From: Candidatus Neomicrothrix sp. UBA2983 | GTDB taxonomy: Bacteria > Actinomycetota > Acidimicrobiia > Acidimicrobiales > MedAcidi-G1 | Direction of reading: 5' to 3' | Length of the DNA: 32,116 nt | Assembly (NCBI GenBank): GCA_002346745.1 | Contig: DEAL01000040.1 | Coordinates: forward strand, 1-32,116 | In this document: positions 1 to 10,910 of the stretch, piece after piece | Layout: each line of letters opens with the position of its first letter | How positions within the stretch are numbered: the stretch's first letter is position 1 | Notes under the pieces: model-generated | Databases searched by the model: none | Told to the model about the DNA's origin: nothing | What the model saw: only the letters and a program-made list of their open reading frames with translations | Made by a program: the position numbers and the translations under genes

Positions 1-21
1 GTTCGATTCCCTTCACCCGCT
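1..21 (+). tRNA. tRNA-Gly, 3' fragment cut by the window edge
   Basis: The window opens inside a T arm: the last base of the 5' T stem, loop TTCGATT, 3' T stem CCCTT, then acceptor strand CACCCGC and discriminator T. A CACCCGC 3' acceptor strand with discriminator T matches bacterial tRNA-Gly, whose 5' end is GCGGGTG. The anticodon lies outside the window, so the isoacceptor cannot be given. CCA is not encoded. Confidence 0.75.
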
Positions 22-129
22 CGAATTCCCAGTGGCTCCCGGTGGCTGTCACAGGGGACGCGTACGCTCGAGCCGGATGCCCCCTGCGGGCACCGGCCAG
101 ACCCCCGACGGGAAGCGAGCACCCCAGCC

Positions 130-1383
130 ATGACCCCCGAAGTGCTCATCGGCATCCTGGTCCTCGTCGCCGTCGGCATCGTGGCGCTGCTCGTCCGGCG
201 TATGGAGTCCCGTCTGGGTAGCGGCAACGGCACCCCCGGGGACCTTGCCGAAGACCGCGCCCTGCTGCTGCGCGACGAGTTCGACCGCGCCCGCACCGAG
301 GCCAACACCCGCGACGCCGCGCTGCGCGAGGAGGTCGGCAAGTCCATGGCCGCCGCCACCGAGGCCCTCGCCGCCAGCCAGAAGGAGCACCTCACCGGCC
401 TCGGCAACCAACTCGAACGCCAGGTCCGCGAGCTCCGCGAGGGCAACGAGCAGAAGCTGGACCAGATGCGCGCCACCGTGGACGAGAAGCTCCAGGGCAC
501 CCTCGAGAAGCGCCTCGGCGAGGCCTTCGCCCAGGTCAGCCAGCGGCTCGAGGCCGTCCACGAAGGCCTCGGCGAGATGAAGCAGCTGGCCGAGGACGTC
601 GGTGACTTCAAGAAGGTCCTCACCAACGTGAAGAGCCGCGGCACCTGGGGCGAGGTCCAACTGCGCTCGATCCTCGAGGAGGTGCTGGCCCCCGGCCAGT
701 GGGAAGCCAACGTCAAGCCGCTGCCCGACTCCGACGCCATCGTCGAGTTCGCCATCCGCCTACCCGGTCGCGATGACCAGCAACAGGTGTGGCTGCCGGT
801 CGACGCCAAGTTCCCCCAGGAGGACTACACCCGCCTCCAGGAGGCCCAGGACCGCGCGGACCCCGAGGCCGCCGACGTCGCCGGAAAGGCACTCGGCCAG
901 GCCGTCGTCAGGGCGGCCACCGACATCCGCGACAAGTACCTCGGGCCACCGCACACCACCGAGTTCGGAATCCTCTTCCTGCCGACCGAGGGCCTCTACG
1001 CCGAGGTGCTGCGTCGCCAGGAGGTCGTCGACCAGCTCCAGCGGCTGCGCATCACCGTGGCCGGGCCGACCACGCTGGCGGCCATCCTCAACGCCTTCCG
1101 CATGGGCTTCCACACCCTCGCCATCGAACAGCGCTCGAGCGAGGTGTGGGCCGTGCTGGGCGCCGTCAAGACCGAGTTCGGCAAGTTCGGCGACGTGCTT
1201 GCGAAGCTCAAGAAGCAGCTCGGTACCGCCCAGAAGACCATCGACGACACCGGCGTCCGGACCCGCGCGATGGAACGCCGCCTCCGCGAGGTCGAGGAGG
1301 TACCCGACGACGAGGCACAGCGCCTCCTGGACCTGACCGGGGTCGAGGAACCCGGAGAGGACGCGCTGGCCGAGGAGCAGTGA
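130..1383 (+). CDS. rmuC: DNA recombination protein RmuC
   Basis: A 417-residue RmuC-family protein. In E. coli, RmuC limits inversion at short inverted repeats and is thought to act as a nuclease-like factor; the exact reaction is unsettled. Residues about 4-22 form one N-terminal membrane anchor. Residues about 45-160 are charged and heptad-rich, a long coiled coil. The family core begins near residue 160 with the signature KSRGTWGEVQL and runs to about residue 375, followed by an acidic tail. The order anchor, coiled coil, nuclease-like core is the standard RmuC layout and the length is usual. The start is the ATG just before the anchor; the upstream GGGAAG is a weak ribosome site. It lies about 110 bp after the tRNA-Gly. 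Confidence 0.93.
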   Translation: MTPEVLIGILVLVAVGIVALLVRRMESRLGSGNGTPGDLAEDRALLLRDEFDRARTEANTRDAALREEVGKSMAAATEALAASQKEHLTGLGNQLERQVRELREGNEQKLDQMRATVDEKLQGTLEKRLGEAFAQVSQRLEAVHEGLGEMKQLAEDVGDFKKVLTNVKSRGTWGEVQLRSILEEVLAPGQWEANVKPLPDSDAIVEFAIRLPGRDDQQQVWLPVDAKFPQEDYTRLQEAQDRADPEAADVAGKALGQAVVRAATDIRDKYLGPPHTTEFGILFLPTEGLYAEVLRRQEVVDQLQRLRITVAGPTTLAAILNAFRMGFHTLAIEQRSSEVWAVLGAVKTEFGKFGDVLAKLKKQLGTAQKTIDDTGVRTRAMERRLREVEEVPDDEAQRLLDLTGVEEPGEDALAEEQ

Positions 1384-1436
1384 TGGCGCCGCGGCGGCGA
1401 GTGAGCCTGCCGCACCCCTGAACTACGCTCCGCGTC

Positions 1437-2291
1437 GTGCTGGTCGCCCAGATCTCCGACTGCCACCTCCGTGACGCCGACAGCACCAAGGGGCCTTGGA
1501 CGGGCATCGTCGACAGCAGCGCCACTCTCGCCGCCGTCGTCGAGCACCTCAACGGCCTCGACCCCGGGCCCGACGTGGTCCTCGTCACCGGCGACCTGAC
1601 CGACGACGGGACGCCGGAGGAGCTGGCACGCTTTCGCGAGGTCGTCGAGCCGCTGGTGGCTCCCCTCGCCGTGCTGCCCGGCAACCACGAGCACGCCCCG
1701 GCGTTCCGGGAGGCCTTCGCCGACCTGCTGCCCGACGACCTGCCCGAGGGGCACTGCAGCCACGTGGTGGAGGGACACCCGGTCCGCCTCGTGGGCATCG
1801 ACACCACGAAGGTCGGCTTCCACGACGCCTGCTTCGACGACGACCGTGCCGTCTGGCTGGACAGCACCCTGGCCGCCGAACCGGAACGGCCCACGCTCGT
1901 GTTCACCCACTTCCCGCCGTTCGCCGTCGGCCTCGACTACATGGACACCTCGGGCCTCGCCGGACGGAGCCGCTTCGAGGCGGTCATCGCCGCCCACCCA
2001 CAGGTGGCCCTCGTCGCGGCCGGCCACCTGCACCGTCCGATCCACACGATCTTCGGGGGTGCGCCGGCCAGCGTCTGTCCCTCGACGGCCTTCCAGCTCG
2101 AACTCGACCTCGACCCCCGCCGGGGCGGCGCCGTGGCCGAGCCGCCGGGCTTCCAGCTTCACCGGTGGGACGGCGTTCGGTTCGTCACCCACACCGGCAT
2201 GGTCCACGAGTGCACGCGTCTCGACATCACGGCATACGTCGACGATGTGCGGCGTCGGGTCGAGACGGGAGTCGGATTCCCGAAGGCGTGA
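1437..2291 (+). CDS. Calcineurin-like phosphodiesterase, CpdA/Icc type
   Basis: A 284-residue class III cyclic-nucleotide-phosphodiesterase-like metallophosphoesterase. All metal-ligand blocks of the family appear in order: QISDCHL at the N-terminus (Asp8, His10), GDLTDDG, GNHE, FTHFPP and GHLH. Family members use a two-metal centre to hydrolyse cAMP, other cyclic nucleotides or phosphodiesters; the substrate here cannot be read from sequence. The GTG start puts the first beta strand directly at the N-terminus, as in CpdA. No signal peptide or membrane segment is visible, so it is probably cytoplasmic. It converges with the RamB-like gene, with only 20 bp between the stops. Confidence 0.88.
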   Translation: MLVAQISDCHLRDADSTKGPWTGIVDSSATLAAVVEHLNGLDPGPDVVLVTGDLTDDGTPEELARFREVVEPLVAPLAVLPGNHEHAPAFREAFADLLPDDLPEGHCSHVVEGHPVRLVGIDTTKVGFHDACFDDDRAVWLDSTLAAEPERPTLVFTHFPPFAVGLDYMDTSGLAGRSRFEAVIAAHPQVALVAAGHLHRPIHTIFGGAPASVCPSTAFQLELDLDPRRGGAVAEPPGFQLHRWDGVRFVTHTGMVHECTRLDITAYVDDVRRRVETGVGFPKA

Positions 2292-2297
2292 TCCCGA

Positions 2298-2325
2298 AGG
2301 CGGGCTCGCGTCTACGCACCCGCCT
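2298..2325. terminator. Possible shared terminator hairpin between convergent genes
   Basis: A 7-bp perfect inverted repeat, AGGCGGG and CCCGCCT, with a 14-nt loop. It lies where the phosphodiesterase and the RamB-like gene converge and includes the stop codon of the latter. There is no T tract, so this is only a candidate for bidirectional termination. Confidence 0.35.
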
Positions 2326-3787
2326 GCCGGTCGAGGAAGCGGTACACGTCGATCAGGTCGATGCCCGGGAACGGCGAGAACTCGCGGCCGGCCGGCGGCA
2401 GCGCCGTGAGGACGAAGCTGCGCTCCGATGCCGACGGCCACGCAACCCCATCCCAGCGGTCGACCAACGCCGGGTCGGCGGTGAGGTCCGACGAGCGAGC
2501 GCTCACCCGGCGGACCGTGTCGCCTCCCCGGAAGCCGCCGGCGTCCTCGGAGCGACAGCCGATGGTGATGGCGAAGGGGGTCCCCTCGGCAACATTCTCG
2601 ACGTAGGTGGCACACCAGAAGTCGCCGTGGTCGGTGGACGTGAACTGCTCGTGGATGATCTCGGAGGAGGCCCAGGCCTGCCGGGCTCCCCAGAGGCGGC
2701 TCACCCGAACGCCCTCGAGGCCGCCCTCCTCGTCGCTCGGGAACACCAGGCCGTCGTTCTCGTAGGCCTTCGTGACCGTGCCCGCCGTGTCGGTCCGCAG
2801 GAAGTGGACCTGGAGGCCGAGGTGGCGGGTGGCGAGGTTCGTGAACCGGTGGGCCGCCATCTCGTAGGAGACGTAGTAGCGCTCCTTGAGGTCCTCGATG
2901 GAGAGGTCGCCCTCGGCGTGTGCGGCGCCGAGGAACCCCGCCGCAGCCTGTTCTGGGACCAGCACCGCCGCCGCGAAGTAGTTGGACTCCACGCGCTGGC
3001 GGAGGTAGCCCTCGAAGTCGGTGGTCTCGGCGTGCTCGAGGGCGAAGTGCCCGAGCGTCTGGAGCACGACCGAGCGGGAGGCCCGGACGCTGAGGTCGTC
3101 GCGCTGGGGGATGTAGATGACCCGGCGGGCCGTGTCGGTGACCGACCGGGCGGTGATCGGCATGCCCTTGACGCGTTCGATGCGGAAGCCGTGGTGGGCG
3201 ACCAGGTCCGTGAGGTGCTTCTCGGAGGGCGGCCCCTCTCCGGCGTAGCCGGTGGCGGCCAGCCCCTCGGCGGCCACCGCCTCGACGTCGGCGAAGTAGT
3301 TGTCGCGATGGCGCATCTCGGTGCGCAGCGCCAGGTTCGCCTCCCGGGCCTGGGCATCGGCCTTCTGGCGGGCGAGTCCCACCTGGGTGGCCTCGGCCTC
3401 GGGCAGCGCCTCGTAGAGGCCCACGAGTGCCTCGAGCACGGCGTCGTCGACGCGGGCGCCGGTACGCACCTCGGGCAGGCCGAGGGTCTCGCGCCAGCGC
3501 CCCGACTGGAGCCGGTGGAGGCGAATCTCGAGGTCGGCCCGGTGATCGGGTGGCGCGGGGTCCAGCAGGTCGCCGGTCGTCGTGCCGAGGGCGTCGGCGA
3601 GGGCGGCGAGGGCTCCCAGCTTGGGTTCCAGGCGACCGTTCTCGAGTTGGCTCAGGTAGGACGGCGGCCGGCCGATCCGCTCGCCGAGCGACGCCAGTGT
3701 CAGCCCGGCCAGCCGTCGGTGGTGGCGCACCCGGTGGCCCAGGACGACCGGGTCGTAGTGCGAGGGTTCGTGGGTTCCGGTGGCCAA
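2312..3787 (-). CDS. RamB/ScfR-like XRE-family regulator of acetate metabolism
   Basis: A 491-residue regulator. Residues about 12-70 are an XRE helix-turn-helix (GERIGRPPSYLSQLENG). The middle is an ImmA/IrrE-like peptidase-fold region in which the zinc motif is degenerate (LGHFALEHAE rather than HExxH). The C-terminal third is a ScfR-type domain (DUF2083) with Cys residues in FWCATY and ITIGCRS. The architecture is that of actinobacterial RamB and related short-chain fatty-acid regulators. It is transcribed away from aceB-aceA, the known RamB targets in Corynebacterium and Mycobacterium, which supports control of the glyoxylate shunt. I chose the TTG start because GGGAGGG lies 3 nt before it; an upstream GTG in the same frame lacks such a site. 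Whether it activates or represses cannot be told. Confidence 0.82.
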   Translation of the reverse strand: MATGTHEPSHYDPVVLGHRVRHHRRLAGLTLASLGERIGRPPSYLSQLENGRLEPKLGALAALADALGTTTGDLLDPAPPDHRADLEIRLHRLQSGRWRETLGLPEVRTGARVDDAVLEALVGLYEALPEAEATQVGLARQKADAQAREANLALRTEMRHRDNYFADVEAVAAEGLAATGYAGEGPPSEKHLTDLVAHHGFRIERVKGMPITARSVTDTARRVIYIPQRDDLSVRASRSVVLQTLGHFALEHAETTDFEGYLRQRVESNYFAAAVLVPEQAAAGFLGAAHAEGDLSIEDLKERYYVSYEMAAHRFTNLATRHLGLQVHFLRTDTAGTVTKAYENDGLVFPSDEEGGLEGVRVSRLWGARQAWASSEIIHEQFTSTDHGDFWCATYVENVAEGTPFAITIGCRSEDAGGFRGGDTVRRVSARSSDLTADPALVDRWDGVAWPSASERSFVLTALPPAGREFSPFPGIDLIDVYRFLDRQAGA

Positions 3788-3825
3788 CGTCCCTCCCGGG
3801 TCCGCTTGGTTGCCGAAGAGTGGCA

Positions 3826-3844
3826 GTTCTTCGCGTAACAGAAC
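3826..3844. promoter_or_regulatory. Inverted repeat GTTCT-N9-AGAAC in the divergent promoter region
   Basis: Perfect 5-bp arms spaced 9 nt lie in the 144-bp gap between the RamB-like gene and aceB, close to the regulator's own start. This is a plausible autoregulatory operator, but short arms like these also occur by chance. Confidence 0.3.
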
Positions 3845-3892
3845 ATACACCTCGATCTTCTGCGGGCCACATGCCTGACTCGTGGCCGAACT

Positions 3893-3919
3893 CCGTCGAT
3901 ACTTGTGTTCGATCGACGG
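3893..3919. promoter_or_regulatory. Inverted repeat CCGTCGAT-N11-ATCGACGG before aceB
   Basis: An 8-bp perfect inverted repeat with an 11-nt spacer, ending 12 nt before the aceB ATG. It could be an operator for the adjacent RamB-like regulator or a leader-RNA hairpin that affects aceB translation. Its sequence does not match the AT-rich RamO motif known from Corynebacterium, so its binding partner is uncertain. Confidence 0.42.
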
Positions 3920-3931
3920 GAACGGGGACAC

Positions 3932-5572
<1,641 letters not shown>

Positions 5573-5662
5573 GCGACCCGCCGCCGGCCAGGAACGCCCT
5601 CCCCGAATCCCCGAGAATCACCCCCCTCCCGCGGGCGGACCGACCAGGAGAAAGAACCCACC

Positions 5663-6949
<1,287 letters not shown>

Positions 6950-7005
6950 GAGCGCAGGCTCCCGGCTGATCCCCGGCTGATCCCTGACCAATCCCACCGA
7001 GACGC

Positions 7006-7035
7006 ACGGCCCCCGGAGACATCCGGGGGCCGTTG
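7006..7035 (+). terminator. Intrinsic terminator after aceA
   Basis: A perfect 12-bp stem, ACGGCCCCCGGA paired with TCCGGGGGCCGT, with a 4-nt GACA loop, 56 nt after the aceA stop. Only two T residues follow, typical of GC-rich genomes. It ends the aceB-aceA unit. Confidence 0.8.
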
Positions 7036-7082
7036 CGCGTGTCGGGTCATGTCGTGTCCGTGGTAGCGAAGTCCCAATTTCC

Positions 7083-8354
7083 ATGGAGCGACGCGCCTAC
7101 CGTCGCGCCGTGCCGCGCCACCCTCGCACCCGCATGCTCGCTGCCTCCTGCGCGATGCTTGCACTCGCCGCGGCCACACCGGCGCTCTCCGCCTCCGACC
7201 ACGATCTGGCCTCTGGCGTCGTCCTGCTCGACGGGGCGACGTTCCCCGTCGTCGCGACGCTCGGGGACGGGTGGATCGCGACCACGCCCTGCCGCACCGA
7301 GATCTTCCTCGACCGGGGCGACTTCCTCGACCGCGTCGACGTCCTCCTCGACCCCGGGCATGGCGGGCCCGAGACCGGCTCGGTCGGCGCCAACGGCATC
7401 GTCGAACGCGACCTCAACCTCGGGGTCGCCCACCTGGCCAAGTTGGCCCTCGAAGACCTCGGCTACACGGTCGCCCTGACCCGGAGCCGGGACCTCCACA
7501 TGGGCATCCGGCAGCGAGCCGCCATCGCCAACGCCCTCCAGCCGCGGGCCTTCGTTTCGATCCACCACAACGGCGGGGCGGTCCGACGCTCCTCCGATCC
7601 GGGCACCGAGGCCTTCCACCAGGTCGACGACGACGCCTCACGTCGGCTGGCCGGCCTCCTCTACGAGGAGGTCCATGCCGCACTGTCCGCCTGGGACGTC
7701 GCCTGGGTCGATACCGTCCACCAGGGAGCCTCGGCCCGGATCCGCTCGAGCGGCCTCGACGTCTACGGCATCCTGCGCCTGACCCCCGACCTGAACTCGG
7801 CCATCGTCGAGGCGGCCTACCTCTCGAATCCCGCCGAGGCCGACCTGCTGGCCGACGTCGAGGTCCTCCAGGCCGAGGCCGACGCCATTGCCAGGGCCCT
7901 CCACCGCTTCCTCGGCTCCGACGATCCGGGTACGGGCTTCAAGCGGGCCTTCGTCGACGAGGCGGTCACCGGCACCGGCACCGGCTGGAACTGCGACGAC
8001 TCGGGATACGGCAGCACGCTCTCGTACGCCGTCGGCTACACCGAAACCGAATACGCCGACCTGTCCGCCATGGCCGCCCGTGCCGGCCACACTCCCGAGT
8101 CGCTCCAGCAATTCGGCGTCTACGCGCTCGACTTCTTCCACGCCCTGCAGGACCGCGTCGAACTCGACCCGCTGCCACCCGAGGCGATTCCCGCGGTCGA
8201 CGGATCCGGCCTGGACGCCTCGGTGACGGGCCGGTGGCTCCCGCAGGACCAGGTCGTCTTGATGCGCGTGGCCGATGCTTACGGACTGTCCCCCGCCGAG
8301 GCCCAGAAGGTGGGCGCCGTGCTGATGGTTTTCCTCGTAGGGATCAGCGGTTAG
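7083..8354 (+). CDS. Secreted N-acetylmuramoyl-L-alanine amidase (Amidase_3)
   Basis: A 423-residue cell-wall hydrolase that would cut the amide bond between muramic acid and the stem peptide. The first ~36 residues form an Arg-rich n-region, a hydrophobic core and an Ala-x-Ala-type end, so it is likely exported. The Amidase_3 domain spans about residues 85-280 with the zinc-site blocks DPGHGG, VERDLNL and SIHHNGG and the catalytic-Glu region IVEAAYLSN. The C-terminal ~140 residues after GTGTGWNCDD match no domain I recognise and may bind the wall or regulate activity. Later starts (GTG 7110, ATG 7134) would still leave a signal peptide. There is no clear ribosome site at the chosen ATG. It converges with arfB. 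Confidence 0.88.
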   Translation: MERRAYRRAVPRHPRTRMLAASCAMLALAAATPALSASDHDLASGVVLLDGATFPVVATLGDGWIATTPCRTEIFLDRGDFLDRVDVLLDPGHGGPETGSVGANGIVERDLNLGVAHLAKLALEDLGYTVALTRSRDLHMGIRQRAAIANALQPRAFVSIHHNGGAVRRSSDPGTEAFHQVDDDASRRLAGLLYEEVHAALSAWDVAWVDTVHQGASARIRSSGLDVYGILRLTPDLNSAIVEAAYLSNPAEADLLADVEVLQAEADAIARALHRFLGSDDPGTGFKRAFVDEAVTGTGTGWNCDDSGYGSTLSYAVGYTETEYADLSAMAARAGHTPESLQQFGVYALDFFHALQDRVELDPLPPEAIPAVDGSGLDASVTGRWLPQDQVVLMRVADAYGLSPAEAQKVGAVLMVFLVGISG

Positions 8355-8366
8355 GAATCCGCAGCC

Positions 8367-8792
8367 CTACTCCCGACCCCAGTCTCTGCGCCGTTCGGAC
8401 TTCCTCGCCGACCGCTGCTTCTTGGCCTTCAGGCGCCGTTCCCTCGCTCCCCTCCCGGGCCGCGTCGGGCGCCGTTCCCGTCGGACCACCCGGGCTTCCC
8501 GCAGGCGCTGTTCGAGCTTCTCGAGTGCCAGTTCCCGGTTCCGGTCCTGCGAGCGTGTCCGGTCGACCGTGACGTGGAGTGTGCCCCCCAGCCACCCCAC
8601 GAGTAGTTCCCGCACGTCGTCCTCGATGCCCCGGGCGTCGGTCAGGTCCAGCAGCGCCTCCACCCTGGTGCGGGCACGGTTGGCGTGCTGTCCGCCGGGC
8701 CCTCCGGACGGCCCGAACCGCCAGGAGACCTCGCCCCCGGGGATCCGGCAGCCCGGCCCGCCGTCCAGCACGCGGTCCTCGAAGCCGGCCAT
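8367..8792 (-). CDS. arfB: Peptidyl-tRNA hydrolase ArfB (YaeJ-type)
   Basis: A 141-residue class I release-factor-domain protein that rescues ribosomes stalled on non-stop mRNA by hydrolysing peptidyl-tRNA. The GGQ catalytic loop is present in the context SGGPGGQHANRARTRVE near residues 29-45. The C-terminal ~40 residues are very rich in Arg and Lys (RLKAKKQRSARKSERRR), the tail that ArfB inserts into the empty mRNA channel. It lacks the codon-recognition domains of RF1/RF2 and its length is usual for ArfB. It is divergent from the flavin monooxygenase gene. Confidence 0.92.
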   Translation of the reverse strand: MAGFEDRVLDGGPGCRIPGGEVSWRFGPSGGPGGQHANRARTRVEALLDLTDARGIEDDVRELLVGWLGGTLHVTVDRTRSQDRNRELALEKLEQRLREARVVRRERRPTRPGRGARERRLKAKKQRSARKSERRRDWGRE

Positions 8793-8903
8793 GCACGGAG
8801 GCTAGGGAAGGCCACACGCAGGTCTTGGGATCCCGGCACCGAGTTCGGGAACGGGGCCGCGCTCCGGTTGGCCTCTCCGGCCGGATGCTGTTGGACTCGC
8901 GCC

Positions 8904-10355
8904 ATGGCCCGAGACCTGCGTGTCCTCGTCATCGGCGCCGGGATGGCGGGGATTCTCTCCGTGATCCGCTGCCGCCAGATTGGGCTCCCGGACGTGACCG
9001 TCTACGAGAAGGCCGACCGGCTGGGCGGCACCTGGCGGGAGAACCGCTACCCCGGGGTGGCCTGCGACGTGCCGTCGCACCTCTACTCCTACTCCTTCGC
9101 CCCGAATCCGGAGTGGACGCACCGCTTCTCCCCCGGTCCGGAGATCCAGGAGTACCTCGAGGCGGTCGCCGCCGAGTACGACGTCGACCGGGACGTCCGC
9201 TACGGCGAGGAGGTCACCGACCTGCGTTGGGACGGCCGGCGCTGGCACCTCCGCACCGCCTCCGGAATCGTCGACGAGGGCGACGTCGTGATCGCCGCCA
9301 CGGGCGTGCTGCACCATCCCAGCTATCCGGACATCGACGGCCTCGGCGACTTCGCCGGGACCACGATGCACACCGCCCGCTGGGACGAGTCCCTGCCGTT
9401 GGCCGGCCGGCGCGTCGGCATCATCGGGACCGGGTCGTCGGCGATCCAGACCGTGCCGACGATCGTCGACGAGGTGGCGCACCTGTCGCTGTTCCAGCGC
9501 ACCGCCCAGTGGGTGATGCCCGCGGAGAACCCCGCCTACACCGAGGAGGAGAAGGCCGCCTTCCGGGCCGACCCCGGGCTCCTCCACACGCTCCACGCCG
9601 AGATCTCCGAGTTGTTCTCGAACGGCTTCTCGGACGCCGTAGTCGACGCCGACTCGGAGGGCATGCGTCGTATCGAGGAGGCCTGCCGCGCCAACCTCGA
9701 GGGCAACGTCCACGACCCCGACCTGCGTGAGCGCCTCCGCCCCGACTACCGGGCCGGCTGCAAGCGCCTGGTCGTCTCCCCGAACTTCTACGACGGGATC
9801 CAGCGCCCCAACGCCGAACTGGTCACCGAGCCCATCGACCGGATCGAGGCGGAAGGGGTGCGCACCGCCGCCGGGCATCTGCACGAACTCGACGTGTTGG
9901 TGCTGGCCACCGGCTTCCGGGTGGACCGGTTCCTCCGCCCCATCCAGGTCGTCGGCACCGACGGGCTCACCCTCGACGACGCCTGGGCCAGGCGCCCCAG
10001 CGCCTACCTGTCGATCTCGACGCCTGGCTTCCCGAACCTCTTCATGCTCAACGGCCCCAACGGACCGGTCGGCAACTTCTCGCTGATCGAGGTCGCCGAG
10101 GTCCAGTTCGACTACATCGCCCAACTACTCGAGCCACTGCGTGCCGGCGAGGCCACCTGGGTCTGCGCCGGCGAGGCCGCCACCGACGCCTTCGAGGAGG
10201 AACGCACCATCCAGGCCGACAACACGGTCTGGGCCACCGGCTGCAACAGCTGGTACCTCGACGACCGTGGCGTCCCGATGGCCTGGCCCTGGAACTTCCA
10301 GGAATACCGCGACCGCCTCGCCGCCCCCGATCCGACGGCGTACGTCAGGGGTTGA
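8904..10355 (+). CDS. Flavin-dependent monooxygenase, Baeyer-Villiger type
   Basis: A 483-residue class B flavoprotein monooxygenase. An FAD-binding GxGxxG lies at residues 11-16 (GAGMAG), followed by LGGTWRENRYPGVACD, a strongly conserved Baeyer-Villiger block. The fingerprint FxGxxxHTxxW is present as FAGTTMHTARW at 150-160, and a second NADPH-binding GTGSSA begins at about 175. Such enzymes insert oxygen next to ketones or oxidise N or S atoms using NADPH and O2; the substrate cannot be predicted. The start ATG directly precedes the first beta strand, with no good ribosome site. It converges with the AhpD-like gene across 78 bp. Confidence 0.9.
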   Translation: MARDLRVLVIGAGMAGILSVIRCRQIGLPDVTVYEKADRLGGTWRENRYPGVACDVPSHLYSYSFAPNPEWTHRFSPGPEIQEYLEAVAAEYDVDRDVRYGEEVTDLRWDGRRWHLRTASGIVDEGDVVIAATGVLHHPSYPDIDGLGDFAGTTMHTARWDESLPLAGRRVGIIGTGSSAIQTVPTIVDEVAHLSLFQRTAQWVMPAENPAYTEEEKAAFRADPGLLHTLHAEISELFSNGFSDAVVDADSEGMRRIEEACRANLEGNVHDPDLRERLRPDYRAGCKRLVVSPNFYDGIQRPNAELVTEPIDRIEAEGVRTAAGHLHELDVLVLATGFRVDRFLRPIQVVGTDGLTLDDAWARRPSAYLSISTPGFPNLFMLNGPNGPVGNFSLIEVAEVQFDYIAQLLEPLRAGEATWVCAGEAATDAFEEERTIQADNTVWATGCNSWYLDDRGVPMAWPWNFQEYRDRLAAPDPTAYVRG

Positions 10356-10433
10356 GGGCCCGCTCGCACCCGCCTGGCACTGCCGGCCTGTCCGGGAACC
10401 TGTTCGGGAATGAGTGCCGGCCCTGCCCGGGGG

Positions 10434-10862
10434 TCAGTGCACGATCGGGCAGGCGTTGTCCCGGTCGAGGACCCGGGTGATGCGGCCCATGCCGAGCCAG
10501 CCACCGATGCAGAAGGTCAGGTCCCGGACCAGGGAGTCGTCGAAGTGGTCGGCCAGTCGTTCGAAGAAGGCGTCGTCGCAGGACGCCACGTCGCCTTCGA
10601 AGCGTTCCGCGTACTCGATGGCGATCCGCTCGGCGTCCGAGTAGCCCGGCCAGGTCGCCCAGTCGGCGACATTGGCATAGTCCTCCTCGCTGAGCCCTGG
10701 CTCCGCTCCCGGCGGATTCCGGTAGCCCAGTCAGAGGCCGCAGCCGTTGAGTTGGGCGATCCGCATGCGGGCCAGCTCCCGGGTCCGGAATGGCACGTCG
10801 CTCTCGCTGTTGGTCGCCAGCCCGAAGGCGGCCCCTGCGGCGATGACCTCGTTGGTGCCCAT
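10434..10862 (-). CDS. Candidate selenoprotein: AhpD-like/carboxymuconolactone-decarboxylase family, CxxU
   Basis: A single reading frame of 143 codons, broken only by TGA at codon 44 (10733-10731). Both sides are clearly one AhpD-like protein: RELARMRIAQLNGCGL before the TGA, then LGYRNPP, GYSDAERIAIEYAERF, HFDDSLVRDLTF and GWLGMGRIT. In this family the motif after LNGC is CxxC, the peroxidase/disulfide site, so TGA sits on the second Cys: Cys41-Gly-Leu-Sec44. A SECIS-like hairpin follows. AhpD-like selenoproteins are known from marine metagenomes. Caution: only ~28 residues precede RELA where relatives have ~60, and an in-frame TAG lies 4 codons before the ATG, just after tRNA-Arg. A decayed gene with a Cys-to-stop change is therefore the alternative. 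The ATG lacks a good ribosome site. Confidence 0.7.
10697..10730 (-). promoter_or_regulatory. Putative bacterial SECIS element of the AhpD-like gene
   Basis: Directly after the TGA, a lower CTGG/CCAG pairing encloses an upper stem TCCGC/GCGGA (10716-10712 and 10706-10702) with the 5-nt loop CGGGA. The loop starts 19 nt after the TGA and has G at its second position. Bacterial SECIS elements usually have 16-37 nt between UGA and apical loop, and a G in the first two loop bases. Hairpins are common in GC-rich DNA, so this supports but does not prove recoding. Confidence 0.6.
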
Positions 10863-10877
10863 GCGGCGGCCCTAGTT

Positions 10878-10894
10878 GCCGGGGCTTCCCCGGC
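10878..10894. terminator. Short hairpin between tRNA-Arg and the AhpD-like gene
   Basis: A perfect 7-bp stem GCCGGGG/CCCCGGC with a CTT loop, 17 nt beyond the encoded CCA of tRNA-Arg. It may end or process the tRNA transcript, and would insulate the AhpD-like gene from it. Confidence 0.45.
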
Positions 10895-10910
10895 TGTCGC
10901 CGAGTCCGAC

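Noticed and set aside
2865..3787. An active ImmA-type protease in the RamB-like protein
   Set aside because: The zinc motif HExxH is not intact (LGHFALEHAE), so a sensory fold without protease activity is more likely.
996..3872. A 958-codon open frame on the minus strand
   Set aside because: It runs antisense through rmuC and the phosphodiesterase and out of frame through the RamB-like gene; its composition is Arg/Pro/Gly-rich without any domain. Long spurious frames are common in GC-rich DNA.
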